From Sphingomonas sp. (GTDB lineage Bacteria; Pseudomonadota; Alphaproteobacteria; Sphingomonadales; Sphingomonadaceae), in the NCBI RefSeq assembly GCF_019635515.1, contig NZ_JAHBZI010000002.1:1-39663 (forward strand): a DNA stretch of 39,663 bases, read 5' to 3'. Position numbers and translations under genes: made by a program. How positions within the stretch are numbered: position 1 is the first letter of the stretch; each line of letters opens with the position of its first letter. The notes under the pieces were generated by a model, which saw nothing but the letters and a program-made list of their open reading frames with translations, ran no database searches and was not told where the DNA came from. Shown in pieces: positions 7,436 to 20,542 of this stretch.

Positions 7436-7558
7436 GGCCGAAACGGCCATAAAATAACCGGGAATTCTTGTAATTATCGTGCGCGTCGTCCGTTATTTCG
7501 ATAAATAGGTCAGTCCTAATGACTTTAATTCACCGTCGCCCTGTTATAGCGGGGCGAT

Positions 7559-8995
7559 ATGGCAGACGAACGCATGCTCAAATTTGTCGGCACGGGCCAA
7601 CAATACCCGTCAAAGCGCGCGGCGAAGCTACGCGCGGAGGATTTCCGTGAGATCGCGGATCGCTACGCGGTGCCGAACGCGGAGGAGCAGGCTGGGCGCT
7701 GCTCGCAATGCGGCGTGCCCTATTGCACGGTGCATTGCCCGCTCCACAATCATATCCCCGACTGGCTGCGGTTGACCGCCGAGGGGCGGCTGCGCGAGGC
7801 GTATGCGCTGTCGAACAGCACTTCGACCATGCCCGAAATCTGCGGCCGCATCTGCCCGCAGGACCGGCTGTGCGAAGGCAATTGCGTCATCGAATTCTCG
7901 GGTCACGGCGCGGTGACGATCGGTTCGGTCGAGAAGTTCATTACCGACACCGCGTGGGAAGAAGGTTGGGTCGAGCCGGTGCAGGTCGGCCCCGCGCGCG
8001 GCCAGTCGGTCGGGGTGATCGGCGCCGGGCCCGCCGGGCTCGCCGCGGCCGAATATATGCGCGGCTATGGCTATGACGTGCATGTCTATGATCGCCATGA
8101 CCGCGCCGGCGGGTTGCTGACCTATGGCATTCCCGGCTTCAAGCTGGAGAAGCATGTCGTCATGCGCCGCGTCGAGCGGCTCAAGCAAGCCGGCATCGTC
8201 TTCCACCAGGGTTTCGAAGTCGGCCGCGACGCCAGCCTCGACGAATTGCGCGCGAAGCACGACAGCATCCTGATCGCCACTGGCGTCTACAAGGCGCGCG
8301 GCATCAAGGCGCCGGGTGCAGGCGCGGCGGGCGTGGTCGAAGCGCTCGATTACCTCACCGCCTCCAACCGCAAGGGTTTCGGCGACGCGGTTCCCGAATT
8401 CGACGATGGAAGCCTTGATGCCGCCGGCAAGCATGTCGTCGTCATCGGCGGCGGCGACACGGCGATGGACTGCGTGCGCACTGCGGTCCGCCAGGGCGCG
8501 ACATCGGTGAAATGCCTCTACCGCCGCGACCGCGCCAATATGCCCGGATCGCAGCGCGAGACCGCCAATGCCGAGGAGGAAGGCGTCGAGTTCGTCTGGC
8601 TCTCCGCCCCCGAAGCGTTCGACGGCGGCGACAGGGTCACCGGCGTGAAAGCGGCGAAGATGCGCCTTGGCGCGCCCGACGCCAGCGGCCGCCGCTCGCC
8701 CGAGCGCGATCCGGGCGCGGAGTTCCAGTTCCCCGCCGATCTCGTGATCAAGGCGCTCGGCTTCGAAGCCGAGGATCTGCCGGCCCTGTTCGGCGCGCCC
8801 GAACTCGGCGTTACCCGCTGGGGCACGGTCCGCGCCGATGGCAAGACGATGATGACCAGCCTCGACGGCGTCTTCGCCGCCGGCGACATCGTCCGGGGCG
8901 CCAGCCTGGTGGTGTGGGCGATCCGCGACGGCCGGGATGTCTCGGCGCACATGCATGCGTGGATGCGCGCCCGCGCGAAGGCGGAGGCTGCCTGA
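7559..8995 (+). CDS. gltD: Glutamate synthase (NADPH) small subunit
   Basis: A 478-residue flavoprotein that passes electrons from NADPH through FAD and iron-sulfur clusters to the large subunit, which makes two glutamates from glutamine and 2-oxoglutarate. Two Cys groups sit near the N-terminus: Cys48, 51, 56, 60 (CSQCGVPYCTVHC) and Cys95, 99, 105, 109 (CGRICPQDRLCEGNC). The FAD-binding motif GVIGAGPAGLAAAEYM is at about 152-167 and the NADPH-binding motif VVVIGGGDTAMDC further on. Cys, Rossmann order and length fit GltD well. It is the first gene of a gltD-(secreted protein)-gltB operon; the 123-bp region upstream is A/T-richer and probably holds the promoter. Confidence 0.97.
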   Translation: MADERMLKFVGTGQQYPSKRAAKLRAEDFREIADRYAVPNAEEQAGRCSQCGVPYCTVHCPLHNHIPDWLRLTAEGRLREAYALSNSTSTMPEICGRICPQDRLCEGNCVIEFSGHGAVTIGSVEKFITDTAWEEGWVEPVQVGPARGQSVGVIGAGPAGLAAAEYMRGYGYDVHVYDRHDRAGGLLTYGIPGFKLEKHVVMRRVERLKQAGIVFHQGFEVGRDASLDELRAKHDSILIATGVYKARGIKAPGAGAAGVVEALDYLTASNRKGFGDAVPEFDDGSLDAAGKHVVVIGGGDTAMDCVRTAVRQGATSVKCLYRRDRANMPGSQRETANAEEEGVEFVWLSAPEAFDGGDRVTGVKAAKMRLGAPDASGRRSPERDPGAEFQFPADLVIKALGFEAEDLPALFGAPELGVTRWGTVRADGKTMMTSLDGVFAAGDIVRGASLVVWAIRDGRDVSAHMHAWMRARAKAEAA

Positions 8996-8996
8996 G

Positions 8997-9541
8997 ATGC
9001 GTATCTTGCTCGCCGCTGCTCCGTTCGTGGTCCTGATGCTTTCCGCAGGCCAAGCGCAGATCTCAAAGGATCCCGACGCGCATGAGGCACTTGCCGCCAA
9101 GCTCGTCTCGGTCCTGCCGCCTTCGGGTAATGAACAGCCCGGGCCCGATCCGCTGGCTGCCACGCGCGCCGCGGATATAACCAAGGCGCATCCGGCGAAA
9201 TCGGCAGCGATCGCCGCGGCCTTTGCCGATCGCGTGCGCTGCTCGAGCGCCAGGCGCGACGAGACGGTCAGCCGCCTGCTGCTCGCGGTCACGCGCAAGC
9301 TGACCGACGACGAACTGCGCGCGATGATCGCGTTCTACACCGGCCCCGATCTCGCTGCGGCGGAAAAGGCGGAGGACGGCTCGCCCGAGATGGAGGCGCT
9401 GATGCGGCGCTACCCGCTCAAGCGCTTCGGCGAGGTGATGCAAACCGAGATGAGTACGAAGATGTTCGATGAGGTGATGGCGGCGGAAGATGCCTGCGAA
9501 GCGGGCCTGACGGAAACGCTCGCCAAGCAGGGAATTGAGGA

Positions 9542-9545
<4 letters not shown>
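8997..9545 (+). CDS. Small secreted protein, DUF2059-like, inside the glt operon
   Basis: A 182-residue protein with a cleavable-looking signal peptide (MRILLAAAPFVVLMLSAGQA), so it is probably periplasmic. The segment LTDDELRAMIAFYTGPDLAAAEK matches the pattern of DUF2059 proteins (a helix, then a Phe-Tyr near a Gly/Pro turn). Two Cys, in VRCSS and EDACEA, might form a disulfide. It starts one base after the gltD stop and its TGA overlaps the gltB ATG as ATGA, so it is translated within the operon. No function is known to me; its place between the two glutamate synthase subunits is unusual. Confidence 0.72.
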
Positions 9546-14050
<4,505 letters not shown>

Positions 14051-14073
14051 GTCTTCACCACTTCCCCGCGGGC

Positions 14074-14109
14074 GCGGTGCTGGCTAAGGAGCCGGCTCCG
14101 ACGCACCGC
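14074..14109 (+). promoter_or_regulatory. Structured leader ahead of prs
   Basis: GCGGTGC at 14074-14080 pairs with GCACCGC at 14103-14109, and the region between holds the palindrome GAGCCGGCTC. The structure fills most of the 76-bp gap between gltB and prs. It could be a terminator remnant or a leader; there is no T tract. Confidence 0.3.
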
Positions 14110-14126
14110 AGGGCAAGGACGCGCGC

Positions 14127-15062
14127 ATGAAACTGATCGCCGGCAATTCGAACCTTCCGCTCGCCACCGCGATCGCCGCCTATCTTGAGATTCCGCTCAC
14201 CCAGGCCAATGTCCGCCGCTTCGCCGACGAGGAAATCTTCGTCGAGGTGCTCGAGAATGTCCGCGGCGAGGATGTGTTCGTCGTCCAGTCGACCAGCTTC
14301 CCGGCCAACGACAACCTCATGGAGCTGCTGATCATGGTGGATGCGCTCAAGCGCGCATCGGCCAAGCGGATCACCGCGGTGCTGCCCTATTTCGGCTATG
14401 CCCGCCAGGACCGGAAGCCCGGCCCGCGCACCCCGATCTCGGCCAAGCTCGTCGCCAATCTGGTGACGGTGGCGGGCGCCGACCGCGTGCTTTCGGTCGA
14501 TCTCCATGCCGGGCAGATCCAGGGTTTCTTCGATATCCCGACCGACAATCTGTGGGGCGCACCGGTGATGTCGGCGGACATCCGCAGCCGCTTTCCCGGC
14601 AAGCAGTGGATGGTGGTTTCGCCCGACGTCGGCGGCGTGGTCCGCGCCCGCAGCCTCGCCAAGCGGCTCGACAACGCCCCGCTGGCGATCGTCGACAAGC
14701 GCCGCGAGAAGCCGGGCGAATCCGAAGTGATGAACATCATCGGCGAGGTCCAGGGGCGCTTCTGCATCCTGATCGACGACATCGTCGATTCGGCGGGCAC
14801 GCTGTGCAACGCCGCCGCTGCGCTCAAGGCGAGCGGCGCCGAGGATGTAGTCGCCTATTGCACCCATGGCGTACTGTCGGGCGGGGCGGTGGCGCGGGTC
14901 GATGGCTCGGCGCTGGCCGAGCTGGTGATCACCGATTCGATCGGCAACCATGCGATCATCGCCGAGAGCGCCAAGATCCGGCATTTGACCATCGCGCCGC
15001 TGCTCGCCGAGGCGATCCGCCGCATCGCCGACGAGACATCGGTATCTTCGCTGTTCGACTAG
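14127..15062 (+). CDS. prs: Ribose-phosphate pyrophosphokinase (PRPP synthetase)
   Basis: A 311-residue enzyme that makes 5-phosphoribosyl 1-pyrophosphate from ribose 5-phosphate and ATP, feeding purine, pyrimidine, His, Trp and NAD synthesis. Visible signatures are the ATP-binding region around [10 protein letters not shown], the [18 protein letters not shown] loop and the PRPP-binding [10 protein letters not shown]. Length and motifs are those of class I Prs. The ATG at 14127 follows GGGCAAGGACG. It is downstream of gltB on the same strand with 76 bp between them, so partial read-through is possible. Confidence 0.97.
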   Translation: MKLIAGNSNLPLATAIAAYLEIPLTQANVRRFADEEIFVEVLENVRGEDVFVVQSTSFPANDNLMELLIMVDALKRASAKRITAVLPYFGYARQDRKPGPRTPISAKLVANLVTVAGADRVLSVDLHAGQIQGFFDIPTDNLWGAPVMSADIRSRFPGKQWMVVSPDVGGVVRARSLAKRLDNAPLAIVDKRREKPGESEVMNIIGEVQGRFCILIDDIVDSAGTLCNAAAALKASGAEDVVAYCTHGVLSGGAVARVDGSALAELVITDSIGNHAIIAESAKIRHLTIAPLLAEAIRRIADETSVSSLFD

Positions 15063-15277
15063 CTTCCGGCGCGCGGACCGCGAATGTTGAGGAAGTTTAG
15101 TGTTTTCGGGGGGGCGCAACATCGCTCCCTGCGAGACGCATGTAAAAGTTGCGGGGAGGCGACGGCGGCGCGACACCGGAGCGACAGCCACGCGACGGGT
15201 GCCAATATTCAGGCTTTCAAAGAGCGGCCGAACCTGCCGGCGGCACAGCCAAGCAAGCCAAATCCTACATTGGAAGC

Positions 15278-16027
15278 CTAGACGACCGCATCCCAGACCA
15301 GCTTGATGCCGACCAGGATCATCAGCCAGTAGATCGCCGTGTAGAAGCGCTCGGCCGAAACACGGCGTACCAGCCAAACCCCTGCGATCGTTGACAGAAT
15401 GGCGACCGGCAGCAGCGCCGCGGCGAGCAGAAGGTTGGCAGGCGTGAACTGGCCGAGGGCCAGATAGGCCGGCACCTTGATCCAGTTGACCGCCGCGAAG
15501 AAGATCGCAGTGGTCCCGACCAGCATGTCGCGCGGCAGGCGGCGCGGCAGCACCCAGAGCTGGAAGGGCGGCCCGCCGGCATGGGCGATCTGGCTGGTGA
15601 AGCCCGCCGCGACCCCGGCGATGCTGCCGACCCAGCCGGGCGAGTGTTTCGCCTCGGGCAGGCTATGGCGCTCGATCCATAGCCGATAGGCGCCGAACAG
15701 GATCGAGATCGCCCCGACCGCCGCCATCACCGCATCGGGCGAGACCGAAGCGGCGAAGACATAGCCGAGGACGATGCCGATCACCGCACCCGGCAGCATC
15801 CAGCCCAGCACATACCAGTCGATCGAGCGGCGAAACGCCCAGACCCCGACCACGTCCTGCGCGATCAGCAAGGGCAGCATGATCGCGGCGGCGCGCACCG
15901 GATCGGTGACCAGCGCCAGCATCGGCAGCGACAGCGCGCCCATCCCCGCGAATCCGCCCTTGGCGAGCCCGAGCAGGATCACGGCGGGAATGGCGAGCAG
16001 CCAGAAATGCCAATCGGCGAGAAGCAT
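15278..16027 (-). CDS. TauE/SafE (TSUP) family membrane permease
   Basis: A 249-residue polytopic protein with about eight hydrophobic helices. It has the two-repeat build of the TSUP family: LLGLAKGGFAGMGALSLPML in the first half, and AGVAAGFTSQIAHAGGPPFQ in the second. Family members export sulfite, sulfoacetate or related organic anions; the substrate cannot be read here. The gene is isolated: prs converges from one side across 215 bp with no visible gene, and a palindromic repeat separates it from the next gene. It may be monocistronic. Confidence 0.85.
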   Translation of the reverse strand: MLLADWHFWLLAIPAVILLGLAKGGFAGMGALSLPMLALVTDPVRAAAIMLPLLIAQDVVGVWAFRRSIDWYVLGWMLPGAVIGIVLGYVFAASVSPDAVMAAVGAISILFGAYRLWIERHSLPEAKHSPGWVGSIAGVAAGFTSQIAHAGGPPFQLWVLPRRLPRDMLVGTTAIFFAAVNWIKVPAYLALGQFTPANLLLAAALLPVAILSTIAGVWLVRRVSAERFYTAIYWLMILVGIKLVWDAVV

Positions 16028-16042
16028 GCGGTTGCTCTAGCT

Positions 16043-16170
16043 GATCCTCCCCGGAACGGGGAGGGGGACCAGCCGCAGGCTGGCGGAGGGGGCGTGCCGC
16101 AGGCGAGTCGCCGGTGGGGAACCCCCTCCGTCAGGCTTCGCCTGCCACCTCCCCGTACCGGGGAGGATTG
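16043..16170. repeat. Palindromic intergenic repeat with nested hairpins
   Basis: The outer arms are GATCCTCCCCGGAACGGGGA and its near-inverse TCCCCGTACCGGGGAGGAT at the other end, each also a hairpin on its own. Inside, GGGACCAGCCGCAGGCTGGC and GGAGGGGGC face CCCCCTCC and GTCAGGCTTCGCCTGCC. The element fills the gap between the TauE/SafE gene and the next gene. This build is typical of repeats scattered in sphingomonad genomes. Confidence 0.75.
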
Positions 16171-16207
16171 AGTTGCGCGTTCGCCCAAACAGCCTATCGC
16201 ATCCCGC

Positions 16208-16528
16208 ATGGCCGAAGACCGCACCGGACAGACCGTCGTGATGTTCGTCTCGCAGCGCACCGGCATGGATGCCGAGGGCTATGCCACCGCCGCCGCGGCG
16301 ATGGACGCGCTTGCCGCCAAGCAGCCGGGCTATCGCGGCGTGGACAGCGTCTCCCGCGATGGCCTCGGCATCACCCTCAGCTACTGGGCCGACGAAGCGA
16401 GCGCGGTGGCGTGGCGCAAGCACCCCGAGCATGCCGAGACCCGCGAGGCCGGGCGCGGACGCTGGTATGCCTGGTATATGCTCCATGTCGCCGAGATCGG
16501 GCGCAGCTATGGCTGGACGCGGCCGTGA
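16208..16528 (+). CDS. Antibiotic biosynthesis monooxygenase (ABM)-like protein
   Basis: A 106-residue protein with the ferredoxin-like alpha+beta pattern of the ABM/Dabb families. The first strand is VVMFVSQRTG; a helix (GYATAAAAMDALAAKQPGYR) leads to GVDSVSRDGLGITLSYW, and the second half carries EASAVAWRKHPEHAETREAG followed by WYAWYMLHVAEIGRSY. This HP-x-H-x2-A segment is typical of small ABM proteins of unknown substrate. It may be an enzyme or a dimeric ligand-binding protein. Its last bases overlap the GTG start of the MFS transporter, so the two genes are coupled. Confidence 0.8.
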   Translation: MAEDRTGQTVVMFVSQRTGMDAEGYATAAAAMDALAAKQPGYRGVDSVSRDGLGITLSYWADEASAVAWRKHPEHAETREAGRGRWYAWYMLHVAEIGRSYGWTRP

Positions 16529-17868
16529 AATTGGGGACCGTGAACGCCCGCGTCGACCGCACCTTCGCGCTGCTCTTCACCGTCATGCTGACCATCGCCG
16601 CGGGCAATACCGCGCTGCAATCGGTGCTGCCCGCATTGGGCCGTTCGCTGGGCGTGGCGGACAGCGCGGTGGCGGCGGTATTCTCGGTCTCGGCCCTGCT
16701 GTGGGTGATCGCCGCGCCGTTCTGGGCCAATCGCTCGGACCGGCATGGGCGCCGCGCGATGGTGTTGCTCGGGGTCGCGGGGTTCACTTTCTCGCTGCTC
16801 GGCTGCGGCGTCTTCCTGGCGCTCGGGATCAACGGCGTGCTGGCGCCACTGGCGACCTTCATCGCCTTCATCTTCGCGCGAATGATCTATGGCGCGCTGG
16901 GATCGGCAGCGCCGCCGGCGGTGCAGGCGCTGGTGGCGGGGCGCACCACGCGCGAGGAGCGGACCAAGGCGCTGACGCTGATCGCCTCCGCCTTCGGGCT
17001 CGGCACGATCCTCGGCCCGGCGATCGCCCCCTATCTGGTGCTGGGGCGGCTATGGGACGGCGGCCCGCTGATCGGGCTGGCCGGTCCGGCCTTCTTCGCG
17101 GCAGGGGTCGGCGCGGTGCTGTGGGTAGCGGTCAGCCATTTGCTTCCCAAGGATGAAGGCATCTCGCATGGCGCCGCGGCGAGCTATCCCTCGATCGGCG
17201 GCCAGGCGACCGGTGCCACCGTCACCGCGGCGATGGCGGAGCGCAGCCAGCCCGTCGGCTTTTTCGACCCGCGCATCCGCGCCTGGATCATCGCCGGGCT
17301 GGTCATCGGACATGCCCAGGCGATGACCGGGCAGGCGATCGGCTTTCTGGTGATCGACCGGCTTCACGTGACGCCGCTGGAGGCGCTGCAACCGACCGGC
17401 CTCGTGCTGATGATGGGGGCGGGATCGGCGCTGCTCGCGCAATGGGGGCTGATCCCGATGCTCGATTTGAAACCGCGCCAGCTGATCCTGGCCGGCGTGT
17501 CGCTGGGCGCGGTGGGGTGCGTGGCGGTCGGCACCTCGATGACGCTCTACGGCATCGCGCTCGGCTATGCGCTGACCTCGCTCGGCATGGGGCTGGCGCG
17601 GCCGGGCTTCACCGCCGGATCGTCGCTGGCGGTGGGACCGGAGGCGCAGGGATCGGTGGCGGGCAAGGTCACCTCGATCAACGGCGCGGCGTTCGTGCTG
17701 GGGCCGTCGATCGGGGTGGGGCTGTACGAATTGTGGCGGCCGCTGCCCTATCTGACGGCGGCGGGGTGGCTGGCGTGTTTGCTGGTATATGCGGCGGTGG
17801 CGTTGCGGTCTTCAGCCGTCACCCCGGCCGAAGCCGGGGCCCAGAATCCAACGGATATCGCTGGGTGA
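16525..17868 (+). CDS. MFS transporter with a repeat-encoded C-terminus
   Basis: A 447-residue major facilitator protein with about 12 hydrophobic helices. The MFS loop signature between helices 2 and 3 is seen as ANRSDRHGRRAMVLLG (consensus GxLaDrxGrkxxl). The central loop holds KDEGISHGAAASYPSIGGQ. It most resembles drug/metabolite exporters, but the substrate is unknown. GTG 16525 is preferred because it overlaps the previous stop as GTGA; GTG 16540 is an alternative. The last ~17 residues, including VTPAEAGAQ, are encoded by a dispersed repeat (17818-17896) that also supplies the stop codon, so the natural C-terminus has been replaced or extended. Confidence 0.85.
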   Translation: MKLGTVNARVDRTFALLFTVMLTIAAGNTALQSVLPALGRSLGVADSAVAAVFSVSALLWVIAAPFWANRSDRHGRRAMVLLGVAGFTFSLLGCGVFLALGINGVLAPLATFIAFIFARMIYGALGSAAPPAVQALVAGRTTREERTKALTLIASAFGLGTILGPAIAPYLVLGRLWDGGPLIGLAGPAFFAAGVGAVLWVAVSHLLPKDEGISHGAAASYPSIGGQATGATVTAAMAERSQPVGFFDPRIRAWIIAGLVIGHAQAMTGQAIGFLVIDRLHVTPLEALQPTGLVLMMGAGSALLAQWGLIPMLDLKPRQLILAGVSLGAVGCVAVGTSMTLYGIALGYALTSLGMGLARPGFTAGSSLAVGPEAQGSVAGKVTSINGAAFVLGPSIGVGLYELWRPLPYLTAAGWLACLLVYAAVALRSSAVTPAEAGAQNPTDIAG

Positions 17869-17896
17869 CCCTGGACCCGGCGTTCGCCGGGATGAC
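17818..17896. repeat. Inverted repeat overlapping the 3' end of the MFS gene
   Basis: GTCACCCCGGCCGAAGCCGG at the left faces CCGGCGTTCGCCGGGATGAC at the right as inverted copies. Each contains a small hairpin (CCGGC-nnn-GCCGG type). Elements that read GTCATCCCGGC...GCCGGG are widespread in sphingomonads and related bacteria. It lies between two convergent genes and reaches within 10 bp of the AAA+ ATPase stop, so it may also act as a terminator. Confidence 0.75.
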
Positions 17897-17905
17897 GGTG
17901 AACCT

Positions 17906-20200
17906 TCAGTCGTCGGCCTTGAGGCCGTGCCCGCGCAGCATGCCCGGCGCGATGAAGCCGATAGGCTGGATCGCCGAGGCCTGTTGCTTGAGCTTGCCCG
18001 ACATGGCTTCGTACTCGCTCTCCATCTCGGGAGTGACCGTGGCGCGCGAATCGGCGAGCGCCTCCTCGAAATCTGCCATCGTCACGGTCTTCGCCTTGAG
18101 CGATTTGCGCAGGGCGATGAGGCCGGCGCGGCGGACCACGTCCTCGAGATCGGCGCCGGTATAGCGGCTGGTCTGTTCGGCTACGCTCTTGAGATCGACG
18201 GTCTTGTCGAGCGGCATCTTCTCGGTCTGGACGCGCAGGATACGTTCGCGGCCGGGCGCATCGGGGACGCCGACATAGATCAGCTCGTCGAAGCGGCCCG
18301 GGCGGAGCAGCGCCGGATCGATCAGATTGGGGCGGTTGGTCGCGCCGATCACCACCACCGATTGCAGCTCTTCGAGCCCGTCCATCTCGGCGAGGATGGT
18401 GTTGACCACCCGCTCGGTCGCCTGCGGCTCGCCGAGGCCGCCGCCACGTGCCGGGACCAGCGAATCGAGCTCGTCGATGAAGATCACGCACGGCGCGACC
18501 TGGCGGGCACGGGCGAACAGCCGGGCGATCTGCTGCTCGGATTCGCCATACCATTTGCTGAGCAGGTCGCTCGACTTGGTGGCGATGAAGTTCGCCTCCG
18601 CCTCGCGCGCCACCGCCTTGGCCAGCAAGGTCTTGCCGGTGCCGGGCGGGCCATAGAGCAGGAAGCCCTTGGCCGGGCGGATGCCGAGGCGGCGGAAGGC
18701 GTCGGGATCCTTGAGCGGCAGCTCGACGCCTTCCTTGAGGCGCATCTGGGCGTCATCGAGCCCGCCGACATCCTCCCAGCGGACGCGCGGCGCCTCGACC
18801 ATCACTTCGCGCATTGCGCTGGGCTGGACGCGCTTCAACGCATCGAGGAAATCCTCGCGCGTCACCGATAGCGTATCGAGTACTTCGGGCGGGATCGTGT
18901 GATCTTCGAGATTGAGCCGGGGCATAAGCCGCCGCACCGCCTCGATCGCGGCTTCGCGGGTCAGCGCCGCGAGATCGGCGCCGACGAACCCGTAGGTGGT
19001 GCGCGCCAGTTCGCCGAGATCGACGCGGTCGCCCAAAGGCATGCCACGGGTATGGATGCCGAGGATCTCGCGGCGGCCGCGCTCGTCGGGCACGCCGATG
19101 ACGATCTCGCGGTCGAACCGGCCGGGACGCCTGAGCGCCTCGTCGATCGCATCGGGGCGATTGGTCGCGGCGATGACGACGATATTGGCGCGCGCCTCCA
19201 GCCCGTCCATCAGCGTCAGCAATTGCGCGACGAGGCGCTTCTCGGCCTCGCCCGACACCTGGCCGCGCTTGGGGGCGATCGAATCGATCTCGTCGATGAA
19301 AACGATCGAAGGCGCGGACTTGGCTGCTTCCTCGAACACCGAACGCAGGCGTCCTTCGGATTCGCCATAGGCCGAGCCCATGATCTCGGGCCCGTTGATC
19401 AGATGGAAGGTCGCGTCGGATTCATTGGCAACGGCACGGGCGAGGCGGGTCTTGCCGGTGCCGGGCGGGCCATGGAGCAGCACGCCCTTGGGCGGATCTA
19501 CGCCGAGGCGCTGGAACAGCTCGGGATAGCGCAACGGCAGCTCGACCATCTCGCGGAGCTGGTCGATCGTCGCGGCCATGCCGCCGATATCGTCATAGGT
19601 GACGTCGGCGCGGCGGGCGTCGCCGGCTTCCTGATATTCGGGACGCAGCTCGATCTCGGTATTCTCATCGATATGGACGATGCCCTTGGGGCTGGCCTGG
19701 ATCACCGCGAGGCGGATCTCCTGCAGCGCATAGGCCGGGGCGCGGAGATGCTGGGCGACGTGCGGCGGGACATTGTCCATCCGCTGCTGCCCGGCGGTGG
19801 CGACGACATCGCCCTGGCAGAGCGGACGCCCGAAAAAGCTGCGCTTCAATGCCTCGCCCGAACCCTGAAGCCGCAGATTCTGCTGGGCGGGCGCGAAGAC
19901 CACCCGGGTCGCCGGCTTCGACACCGCCTTGCGCACTTCGACGAAATCGCCCGCGCCGATCCCGGCATTGGCGCGCTGGAGGCCGTCGATACGAAGGATT
20001 TCGAGGCCCTCATCCTCGGAATAGGGCAGCACCGCGCGCGCCGGGGTCGAGCGTTTGCCGACGATCTCGATGACATCGCCCTCGGCCAGGCCCAGCGCCG
20101 CCATCAGCGTGCGCGGAATATGGGCGAGGCCGCGGCCGCTATCCTCGGGCCGGGCGTTCGCCACCTGCAATTTGCGGACCTGGGCTTCTTCGTCGGCCAT
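17906..20200 (-). CDS. Cdc48/VAT-like AAA+ ATPase with two ATPase domains
   Basis: A 764-residue protein laid out like archaeal VAT and eukaryotic Cdc48/p97. An N-terminal double-psi barrel domain (about 1-185; [20 protein letters not shown]) precedes D1 with Walker A GPPGTGKT at 244-251 and Walker B IVFIDEID at 299-306. D2 has Walker A at 517-524 and VIFIDELD at 572-579. Arginine-finger regions [10 protein letters not shown] and [10 protein letters not shown] are intact in both. Such proteins unfold or extract substrates through a hexamer pore. The D2 C-terminus lacks an obvious HbYX proteasome-docking tail, ending [15 protein letters not shown] lies 13 bases ahead of the ATG. No partner gene is adjacent. 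Confidence 0.93.
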   Translation of the reverse strand: MADEEAQVRKLQVANARPEDSGRGLAHIPRTLMAALGLAEGDVIEIVGKRSTPARAVLPYSEDEGLEILRIDGLQRANAGIGAGDFVEVRKAVSKPATRVVFAPAQQNLRLQGSGEALKRSFFGRPLCQGDVVATAGQQRMDNVPPHVAQHLRAPAYALQEIRLAVIQASPKGIVHIDENTEIELRPEYQEAGDARRADVTYDDIGGMAATIDQLREMVELPLRYPELFQRLGVDPPKGVLLHGPPGTGKTRLARAVANESDATFHLINGPEIMGSAYGESEGRLRSVFEEAAKSAPSIVFIDEIDSIAPKRGQVSGEAEKRLVAQLLTLMDGLEARANIVVIAATNRPDAIDEALRRPGRFDREIVIGVPDERGRREILGIHTRGMPLGDRVDLGELARTTYGFVGADLAALTREAAIEAVRRLMPRLNLEDHTIPPEVLDTLSVTREDFLDALKRVQPSAMREVMVEAPRVRWEDVGGLDDAQMRLKEGVELPLKDPDAFRRLGIRPAKGFLLYGPPGTGKTLLAKAVAREAEANFIATKSSDLLSKWYGESEQQIARLFARARQVAPCVIFIDELDSLVPARGGGLGEPQATERVVNTILAEMDGLEELQSVVVIGATNRPNLIDPALLRPGRFDELIYVGVPDAPGRERILRVQTEKMPLDKTVDLKSVAEQTSRYTGADLEDVVRRAGLIALRKSLKAKTVTMADFEEALADSRATVTPEMESEYEAMSGKLKQQASAIQPIGFIAPGMLRGHGLKADD

Positions 20201-20280
20201 TCGGGTGCATCTCCTGTCGCGGGGCTAGCGCGTTAACATAGGGAAGGGTTCCGGAATGACGAGGGGTGGTGAGGGACGCG

Positions 20281-20374
20281 CTGCGCCGTGGCAAAGCCAC
20301 GTCGCCGTCAGTCGGCGCTCGTAGCGCCACCGGCCGTGTGCGCCTTGAGGCGCGAAATAGCGCCGCTATTCCGT
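20281..20374 (-). repeat. Dispersed structured repeat, copy B
   Basis: Read on the minus strand it begins CGGAATAGCGGCGCTATT and ends GGCGACGTGGCTTTGCCACG-GCGCAG, the same two ends as copy A at 2733-2821. Four small perfect hairpins lie in a row: CGTGGC/GCCACG, GGCGCT/AGCGCC, GCGCC/GGCGC and AATAGCG/CGCTATT. The middle of the element differs from copy A. It occupies the upstream flank of the AAA+ ATPase gene. Confidence 0.6.
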
Positions 20375-20386
20375 GGCCCGGCGCGC

Positions 20387-20413
20387 AAAAAAAGGCCGCC
20401 CCGAGGGACGGCC
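20387..20413 (-). terminator. Rho-independent terminator of the putative small RNA
   Basis: GGCCGTCC and GGGCGGCC form an 8-bp stem (one G-T pair) around the loop CTCG, followed by seven T residues on the minus strand. The seven-base T tract gives it a clear direction. Confidence 0.85.
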
Positions 20414-20484
20414 GTTTGAAAGTTTTAGGAGAGGATGCCTGAAAGGCCCGATCTTTCTGCGCCGCGACGCGCTTTGTTGCAAGT
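20387..20484 (-). ncRNA. Probable trans-acting small RNA with anti-Shine-Dalgarno loop
   Basis: On the minus strand a strong terminator (20413-20387) follows an unpaired pyrimidine stretch, ATCCTCTCCTAAAACTTTC. CCTCTCCT at 20434-20427 is complementary to AGGAGAGG, a ribosome-binding sequence. A short hairpin GCCT-TTC-AGGC precedes it. No protein gene lies upstream to need this terminator. A possible promoter is TTGCAA (20519-20514), 17 bp, GTGTTT (20496-20491), giving a transcript of about 95 nt starting near 20484; a longer transcript is possible. C-rich single-stranded loops of this kind are known in alphaproteobacterial regulatory RNAs such as the MmgR/suhB family. Whether it belongs to that family is not established. 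Confidence 0.5.
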
Positions 20485-20513
20485 GCGAAGAAACACGGTC
20501 GCGAATGCAGTGC

Positions 20514-20542
20514 TTGCAATCGTAACTGACCCGTAAGATAGT
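20514..20542 (+). promoter_or_regulatory. Promoter of the lysR-type gene
   Basis: A -35 TTGCAA (20514-20519), a 17-bp spacer and a -10 GATAGT (20537-20542) precede the regulator by about 80 bp. TTGCAA is its own complement, so the same hexamer could serve as the -35 of a divergent promoter for the small RNA on the other strand, also with a 17-bp spacer. Confidence 0.45.

Noticed and set aside
7628..9298. A 556-residue minus-strand frame opposite gltD.
   Set aside because: It is opposite a well-supported gene and arises from the third-position GC bias. No motif is seen.
16043..16170. CRISPR-like array from the regular repeats.
   Set aside because: The repeats are inverted and nested, with no direct repeat-spacer pattern and no cas genes nearby.
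20435..20536. A 33-codon plus-strand frame with a very good AGGAG site ahead of ATG 20435, as a leader peptide of the LysR gene.
   Set aside because: The AGGAGAGG is simply the complement of the CCTCTCCT loop of the putative small RNA. The predicted LysR promoter starts transcription after this frame, so it would not be in that transcript.
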